Shown piece by piece: positions 7,068-10,328 of a stretch of DNA of 10,328 bases. A program made the position numbers and the translations under genes. This DNA comes from Collinsella aerofaciens. Lineage in GTDB: Bacteria > Actinomycetota > Coriobacteriia > Coriobacteriales > Coriobacteriaceae. Within the stretch, counting starts at the first letter, position 1, and the number at the start of each line of letters is the position of its first letter. The notes beneath the pieces are model-generated. The model searched no databases. It worked only from the letters and a program-made list of their open reading frames with translations, and was not told the origin of the DNA. The DNA lies in the NCBI GenBank assembly GCA_021641225.1, contig JAJWXI010000055.1, positions 1 to 10,328 of the forward strand. The letters run 5' to 3'.

Positions 7068-7187
7068 GGTCATTCCTTTCGAATCACGAGTGTGAAGTAC
7101 TTGCTATATCGTAAGCACGCACGTGTTAGAAGCACTCCTGAGATGAGCAGTCACAGAAGAAGCACGCTCGCGCGAACGGACGAAAAC

Positions 7188-7724
7188 TTAAGCGATGACA
7201 GCGACCTGGTTAAAGTCGAGCTCGACCGGCGTCTCGCGGCCAAAGATCATCAGCGTGACCTTGAGCTTGCCAGCCTCGGTGTTAACCTCGGAGACCTTGC
7301 CATCAAAGTCGGTAAGCGGGCCATCGGTGACGCGGACGGACGTGCCGACCTGAATATCGACCGAGGTGCGCTTGGGCGAATCGCCCTTACCGGGACGACG
7401 AGTCATCTTGTTGTACTCGTCGCGGGAAAGCGGAGCGGGCTTGCCGTTGCCGCCCAGGAAACCGGTGACGCCAGGCGTGTTACGAACGCACGTCCAAGCA
7501 TCGTCATCCATCTCCATGCGGACCAGGACATAACCCGGGAAGATCTTAGAATCCTTGGTCTCGCGCTTGCCACCCTCTTTAATCTCGGTGACGCGCTCCA
7601 TAGGAATCTCGATATCAAAGATACGGTCCTGCATGCCCATGGTCTCGATGCGATGCTCGAGATCGGACTTAACGCGGTTCTCGTATCCAGAGTAAGTGTG
7701 AACGACGTACCAACGCTTAGACAT
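7188..7724 (-). CDS. nusG: Transcription termination/antitermination factor NusG
   Basis: A 178-residue NusG. It binds RNA polymerase through its N-terminal domain and links it to Rho or to ribosomal protein S10 through the C-terminal domain. The NGN domain covers about 1–100, with WYVVHTYSGYE at 5–15, FPGYVLVRM at 62–70 and NTPGVTGFLG at 82–91. The KOW domain covers about 125–175, with VGTSVRVTDGPL at 126–137 and the closing VELDFNQV. It lacks the long acidic N-terminal extension found in many mycobacterial and streptomycete NusG proteins. The ATG begins 3 nt after the secE stop, and its GAGGGG ribosome site lies in the end of secE, so the two genes are tightly coupled. Confidence 0.98.
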   Translation of the reverse strand: MSKRWYVVHTYSGYENRVKSDLEHRIETMGMQDRIFDIEIPMERVTEIKEGGKRETKDSKIFPGYVLVRMEMDDDAWTCVRNTPGVTGFLGGNGKPAPLSRDEYNKMTRRPGKGDSPKRTSVDIQVGTSVRVTDGPLTDFDGKVSEVNTEAGKLKVTLMIFGRETPVELDFNQVAVIA

Positions 7725-7727
7725 GGT

Positions 7728-8066
7728 TTAGCCCCTCAATCCAGAGAACAGAGCAAGAGCCTCGCCAAAGCCAGCATCGAGCAGAGCGATGACGACGCCG
7801 ACGACGATCAGAGAAGCGCAAACGACGACAGAGTAGTTCACGAGCTCCTTCTTATCGGGCCACGTGACACGCTTCATCTCGGACTTGACCGAAGCGAAAT
7901 ACTTCTTGGTGCGGGCGAAGAAACCAGGCTTCTCGTTCTTCTTGGACTTCGCAGCCTTCTCGTTCTTCTTGGCAACGGCCTTCTTGGCCTCAACCTTGGA
8001 GTTGGCGGCAGCGTTGTTGGCAGGCGCCTGCTGCTGTGCCTTCTTCTTGTTCTTCTTGTTGGCCAT
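7728..8066 (-). CDS. secE: Preprotein translocase subunit SecE
   Basis: A 112-residue SecE, the small essential partner that clamps SecY in the Sec translocon at the plasma membrane. The conserved amphipathic segment and hinge read EMKRVTWPDKKEL at 63–75, followed by one membrane helix at about 77–98. Residues 1–48 form a Lys/Ala/Asn/Gln-rich low-complexity extension that most minimal SecE proteins lack; longer N-termini are common in Actinomycetota. GGAGGT (8079–8074) lies 7 nt before the ATG. It is the first protein gene after tRNA-Trp and overlaps functionally with nusG, 3 nt downstream. Confidence 0.97.
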   Translation of the reverse strand: MANKKNKKKAQQQAPANNAAANSKVEAKKAVAKKNEKAAKSKKNEKPGFFARTKKYFASVKSEMKRVTWPDKKELVNYSVVVCASLIVVGVVIALLDAGFGEALALFSGLRG

Positions 8067-8089
8067 TTGGGTTACCTCCGCGCAATGCG

Positions 8090-8133
8090 CTTATACATGA
8101 GTAAACCGTAAGCCCCCAAGTGGGAGCTTACGG
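8090..8133 (-). promoter_or_regulatory. Hairpin and possible internal promoter between tRNA-Trp and secE
   Basis: A 12-bp stem (8106–8117 with 8122–8133) with a 4-nt loop. The imperfect pair 8114–8125 is G·U in − strand RNA only. Downstream it reads TTTACT, a weak U-run, so it may be an attenuator or partial terminator after tRNA-Trp. Just beyond it, TATAAG (8095–8090) could be a −10 with TTGGGG as a weak −35 at 18-nt spacing, giving secE a promoter of its own. Confidence 0.45.
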
Positions 8134-8142
8134 AATAATGAC

Positions 8143-8218
8143 TGGCACGCCAGGAAGGACTCGAACCCTCAACACTCGGTTTTGGAGACCGATGCTCTAC
8201 CAATTGAACTACTGGCGT
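8143..8218 (-). tRNA. tRNA-Trp (CCA anticodon)
   Basis: A 76-nt cloverleaf with encoded CCA. The 7-bp acceptor pairs 8212–8218 with 8147–8153, the D-arm shows AGTTCAATTGGTAGAGC, and the TΨC-arm shows GGTTCGAGTCC. The anticodon CCA is at 8185–8183. It lies 13 nt after rpmG and before secE, an order conserved in many Gram-positive bacteria. Confidence 0.97.
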
Positions 8219-8231
8219 ATATGACTAGAGA

Positions 8232-8381
8232 CTAGCGAGTCTCTTTGTGCAGCGTGTGGTGACGGCACCAGGGGCAATACTTCTTGATCTCCATACGATC
8301 AGGCATGGTCGACTTGTTCTTGGTGGTCGTATAGTTGCGGCGCTTGCACTCAGTGCACGCAAGAGTAACTAGAGTACGCAT
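8232..8381 (-). CDS. rpmG: 50S ribosomal protein L33 (zinc-binding form)
   Basis: A 49-residue L33, a small protein of the large subunit near the E site. The sequence runs MRTLVTLACTEC to the end KETR, with two CxxC pairs, C9/C12 and C36/C39, that mark the zinc-binding (C+) form. Bacteria with this form often carry a second, zinc-free copy elsewhere that is induced in zinc limitation; none is in this window. Length and the motif CKRRNYTTTKNK at 12–23 are typical. Weak ribosome-site matches (AAAGG 10 nt or AGGA 3 nt upstream) precede the ATG. It is the first gene of a unit that continues with tRNA-Trp, secE and nusG. Confidence 0.97.
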   Translation of the reverse strand: MRTLVTLACTECKRRNYTTTKNKSTMPDRMEIKKYCPWCRHHTLHKETR

Positions 8382-8426
8382 GTATCCTGAACCTTTCATT
8401 TCCGCCCCGTACGGGCACGAGTTGTT

Positions 8427-8456
8427 ACTTTATCAGCTCCACGTAAGTGCTGTCAA
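8427..8456 (-). promoter_or_regulatory. Promoter of the rpmG–tRNA-Trp–secE operon
   Basis: A perfect −35 TTGACA (8456–8451), then 18 nt, then TAAAGT (8432–8427), a four-of-six −10. The predicted start of transcription is about 40 nt before the rpmG ATG. The short leader contains the palindrome CCCGTACGGG. The upstream tuf terminator supports a separate promoter here. Confidence 0.65.
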
Positions 8457-8601
8457 TGAAAACCTCGAGTCAATTGGTTCTCGGTGGATCCATTCATATT
8501 TGGAACACATCAATGAAGCCATCGAGATCTAATCGACGGTGCATCCAGGACCATTATCGATCCTCTCGACACCAGCAACGGCTCAACATCCATTGCAGAA
8601 A

Positions 8602-8633
8602 AGAACCCGGCACCCATATAAGTGCCGGGTTCT
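8602..8633 (-). terminator. Rho-independent terminator of tuf
   Basis: A perfect 12-bp G+C-rich stem (8602–8613 with 8622–8633) with an 8-nt loop, followed on the − strand by TTCTTTTC. It starts 27 nt after the tuf stop and separates tuf from rpmG. The rest of the 279-nt gap, 8457–8601, shows no gene I can support. Confidence 0.9.
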
Positions 8634-8660
8634 CTGAGTCAGCTATATCAAAGAGCTAAT

Positions 8661-9851
8661 TTACTCAATGATCGTGGAGACGATGCCCGAACCGACGGTG
8701 TGGCCGCCCTCGCGGATAGCGAAGCGCAGGCCCTCCTCCATGGCGATCGGGTGGATGAGGTCGCCCTCGATGGTGATGTGGTCACCAGGCATAGCCATCT
8801 CGGTGCCCTCGGGGAGCTTGACCGTACCGGTAACGTCGGTGGTACGGAAGTAGAACTGAGGACGATAACCATCGAAGAACGGGGTGTGACGGCCGCCCTC
8901 CTCCTTGGTCAGAACGTAGATCTCGCCGGTGAACTTGGTGTGCGGGGTAACCGAACCGGGCTTGCAGAGAACCTGGCCGCGCTCGATGTCCTCGCGCTTG
9001 ATGCCGCGGAGCAGCAGACCGACGTTGTCGCCAGCCTCGCAGAAGTCCATGGACTTACGGAACATCTCGATACCGGTAACGACGGTGTTCTGGGTATCCT
9101 TGATGCCGACGATCTCGACGGGCTCGTTGAGCTTGAGCTCACCGCGCTCGACACGGCCGGTAGCAACGGTACCACGGCCGGAGATGGTCATAACGTCCTC
9201 AACGGCCATCAGGAAGGGGAGGTCGTTGTTACGAGCAGGCGTCGGGATGTACTCGTCGACGGCCTTCATGAGCTCGCGGATAGCGTCCATCCACTTGGCG
9301 TCGCCCTCGAGAGCGCCCAGAGCGGAACCACGGATGACGGGGATGTCGTCGCCGGGGAAATCGTACTCGGAGAGGAGCTCACGGGTCTCCATCTCGACGA
9401 GGTCGATGAGCTCGTCATCGTCGACCATGTCGCACTTGTTCAGGAAGACGACGATGTAGGGAACGCCGACCTGACGGGCGAGCAGGATGTGCTCGCGGGT
9501 CTGAGCCATGGGGCCGTCGGTAGCGGCGATGACCAGGATAGCGCCGTCCATCTGAGCAGCACCGGTGATCATGTTCTTGACGTAGTCAGCGTGGCCCGGG
9601 CAGTCAACGTGAGCGTAGTGACGGGCAGCAGTCTCGTACTCGACGTGGGAGACGGAGATCGTAATGCCGCGCTCGCGCTCCTCGGGAGCCTTGTCGATGT
9701 TCTCGAACGCAGTGAAGTCAGCCTTGCAGCCCTCGGTCTCGGAGAGAACCTTGGTGATGGCGGCGGTCAGCGTGGTCTTGCCATGGTCGACGTGACCGAT
9801 GGTGCCGATGTTAACATGCGGCTTAGTGCGCTCAAACTTCTCTTTGGCCAT
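8661..9851 (-). CDS. tuf: Elongation factor Tu
   Basis: A 396-residue EF-Tu, the GTPase that brings aminoacyl-tRNA to the ribosome. The G-domain motifs are intact: GHVDHGKT at 19–26, the switch I segment RGITI at 61–65, DCPGH at 83–87, NKCD at 138–141 and SAL at 176–178. Domain 2 shows GRGTVATGRVERG and domain 3 ends GGHTVGSGIVSTIIE, as usual. The reading frame is open for 23 more codons upstream, but those residues do not resemble EF-Tu. AGGAGG (9862–9857) stands 5 nt before the ATG at 9851, which gives the normal MAKEKFERTKPH start. It follows three tRNA genes, an order like the tRNA–tufB operons of E. coli and Thermus. No second tuf copy is in the window. Confidence 0.99.
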   Translation of the reverse strand: MAKEKFERTKPHVNIGTIGHVDHGKTTLTAAITKVLSETEGCKADFTAFENIDKAPEERERGITISVSHVEYETAARHYAHVDCPGHADYVKNMITGAAQMDGAILVIAATDGPMAQTREHILLARQVGVPYIVVFLNKCDMVDDDELIDLVEMETRELLSEYDFPGDDIPVIRGSALGALEGDAKWMDAIRELMKAVDEYIPTPARNNDLPFLMAVEDVMTISGRGTVATGRVERGELKLNEPVEIVGIKDTQNTVVTGIEMFRKSMDFCEAGDNVGLLLRGIKREDIERGQVLCKPGSVTPHTKFTGEIYVLTKEEGGRHTPFFDGYRPQFYFRTTDVTGTVKLPEGTEMAMPGDHITIEGDLIHPIAMEEGLRFAIREGGHTVGSGIVSTIIE

Positions 9852-9892
9852 AAAGCCCTCCTCTAAACAGGTCGTCCCCGGACGGGACTTTG

Positions 9893-9902
9893 CCTTTATA
9901 CC
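9893..9902 (-). promoter_or_regulatory. Possible extended −10 promoter of tuf
   Basis: TGG followed by TATAAA (9900–9895) fits an extended −10 (TGn plus hexamer), 43 nt before the tuf ATG. No convincing −35 is seen, which extended −10 promoters may lack. It sits just after the hairpin at 9906–9936. Confidence 0.45.
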
Positions 9903-9905
9903 ATA

Positions 9906-9936
9906 GTGGCCTCTCAACATACTATTGAGAAGCCAC
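9906..9936 (-). terminator. Hairpin between tRNA-Met and tuf
   Basis: A 12-bp stem (9906–9917 with 9925–9936), loop of 7 nt, 11 nt after the tRNA-Met CCA end. Its one imperfect pair is G·U only in − strand RNA. No U-run follows, so it may be a tRNA processing or attenuation structure rather than a full terminator. Confidence 0.5.
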
Positions 9937-9947
9937 CGTGTTACCTA

Positions 9948-10024
9948 TGGTAGCGGTGACTGGATTCGAACCAGTGACGCCACGGGTATGAACCGTGTGC
10001 TCTAACCAACTGAGCTACACCGCC
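9948..10024 (-). tRNA. tRNA-Met (CAT anticodon), elongator type
   Basis: A 77-nt cloverleaf with encoded CCA and anticodon CAT at 9990–9988. The acceptor stem ends in a G1·U72 wobble. The anticodon stem CACGG/CCGTG lacks the three G–C pairs of initiator tRNA, so it is not the initiator. A lysidine-modified tRNA-Ile with the same CAT anticodon cannot be fully excluded. Confidence 0.9.
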
Positions 10025-10027
10025 GGA

Positions 10028-10103
10028 TGGAGCCTGCAACCAGACTTGAACTGGTGACCTCTTCGTTACCAACGAAGTGCTCTACCGACTGAGCTATACA
10101 GGC
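10028..10103 (-). tRNA. tRNA-Thr (GGT anticodon)
   Basis: A 76-nt cloverleaf with encoded CCA and a 7-bp acceptor stem (10097–10103 with 10032–10038, one G·U pair). The anticodon GGT is at 10070–10068 on a CTTCG/CGAAG-type stem. Only 3 nt separate it from tRNA-Met, so the two are co-transcribed. Confidence 0.96.
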
Positions 10104-10113
10104 ACTTGACGGG

Positions 10114-10195
10114 TGGGAGCTATAGGATTCGAACCTATGTAGGCAGAGCCAACGGGTTTACAGCCCGTCCCCATTAACCACTCGGGCAAACTCCC
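10114..10195 (-). tRNA. tRNA-Tyr (GTA anticodon)
   Basis: An 82-nt tRNA up to the discriminator base, with the long variable arm of class II tRNAs and anticodon GTA at 10161–10159. The acceptor stem pairs 10189–10195 with 10115–10121. The bases after the discriminator are CCC, so CCA is not encoded and must be added by the CCA-adding enzyme, unlike its two neighbours. It is the first gene of the tRNA–tuf unit. Confidence 0.96.
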
Positions 10196-10257
10196 AATCG
10201 TTCAAGTATCCGCAGGTCCTTTGGTCTTTTGGACCGCCGCCCCCGCGAACGAAAAAG

Positions 10258-10287
10258 ATAATACGATGCAACCTTGGGGGCTGTCAA
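10258..10287 (-). promoter_or_regulatory. Promoter of the tRNA-Tyr–Thr–Met–tuf operon
   Basis: A perfect −35 TTGACA (10287–10282), an 18-nt spacer and TATTAT (10263–10258), five of six against the −10 consensus. It lies about 60 nt before tRNA-Tyr. The leader between them holds a small GGTCC/GGACC hairpin (10216–10235 region) that should be removed with the 5' leader. Confidence 0.75.
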
Positions 10288-10297
10288 CGAAAACCTC

Positions 10298-10323
10298 TAG
10301 ATACACGGTGCCGGGCGTATCTA
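10298..10323. repeat. Short inverted repeat at the window edge
   Basis: TAGATAC (10298–10304) and its reverse complement GTATCTA (10317–10323) around a 12-nt G+C-rich middle. It may be the end of a terminator for a gene beyond the window. Too little sequence remains to decide. Confidence 0.3.
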
Positions 10324-10328
10324 TATAC

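Noticed and set aside
6006..8111. A 701-codon open frame on the + strand across rplA, rplK, nusG and secE
   Set aside because: It is antisense to four certain genes, its Leu/Gly/Val/Asp-rich product looks like the mirror of biased codons, and it has no recognisable domain.
8335..8532. A small + strand frame in the tuf–rpmG gap
   Set aside because: It overlaps rpmG and its promoter and has no ribosome site or similarity I recognise.
8457..8601. Possible small RNA or second promoter in the tuf–rpmG gap
   Set aside because: Only weak −10/−35 matches and 4-bp stems are present, no better than chance.
8622..9866. A 414-codon open frame on the + strand opposite tuf
   Set aside because: It mirrors the highly biased EF-Tu codons and resembles nothing known.

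Overview
The window is about 60% G+C by eye and looks like the chromosome of a Gram-positive coriobacterium, most likely Collinsella or a close relative. Three things point there: the L11/L1–NusG–SecE–tRNA-Trp–L33–EF-Tu gene order, a sortase-type wall anchor on a secreted nucleotidase, and palindromic elements built on AAAGGGG that I remember from Collinsella-like genomes. The genus is an inference from memory and no 16S gene is present.

Left half, + strand (46–5686). First comes a secreted, probably wall-anchored 5'-nucleotidase/UDP-sugar hydrolase-like enzyme with its own terminator. A compact MscS-type channel follows. Then there is a two-gene unit with a 4-nt overlap: a cytosolic protein joining a ParB-like N-terminal part to a BMP (basic membrane lipoprotein/nucleoside-binding) domain, and a small metallophosphoesterase with an altered first metal motif. 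Both the channel gene and the phosphoesterase gene end in a related palindrome whose stem starts inside the stop codon.

Right half, − strand (10287 down to 5814). This is a translation and secretion block. In transcription order it reads: promoter, tRNA-Tyr, tRNA-Thr, tRNA-Met, tuf, terminator, promoter, rpmG, tRNA-Trp, hairpin, secE, nusG, rplK, rplA, terminator. The two halves converge at 5687–5813, where two hairpins stand side by side, each paired best in the RNA of its own gene. rplJ/rplL do not follow rplA here.

The right half is ordinary housekeeping. The more curious part is the ParB-like/BMP fusion with its overlapping phosphoesterase, the recurrent palindromes at stop codons, a shared promoter-like motif, and structured gaps in the ribosomal operon. 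I see no CRISPR array, transposase, phage gene or rRNA. No gene-free stretch exceeds 300 bases; the largest, 8382–8660, holds the tuf terminator and the rpmG promoter.
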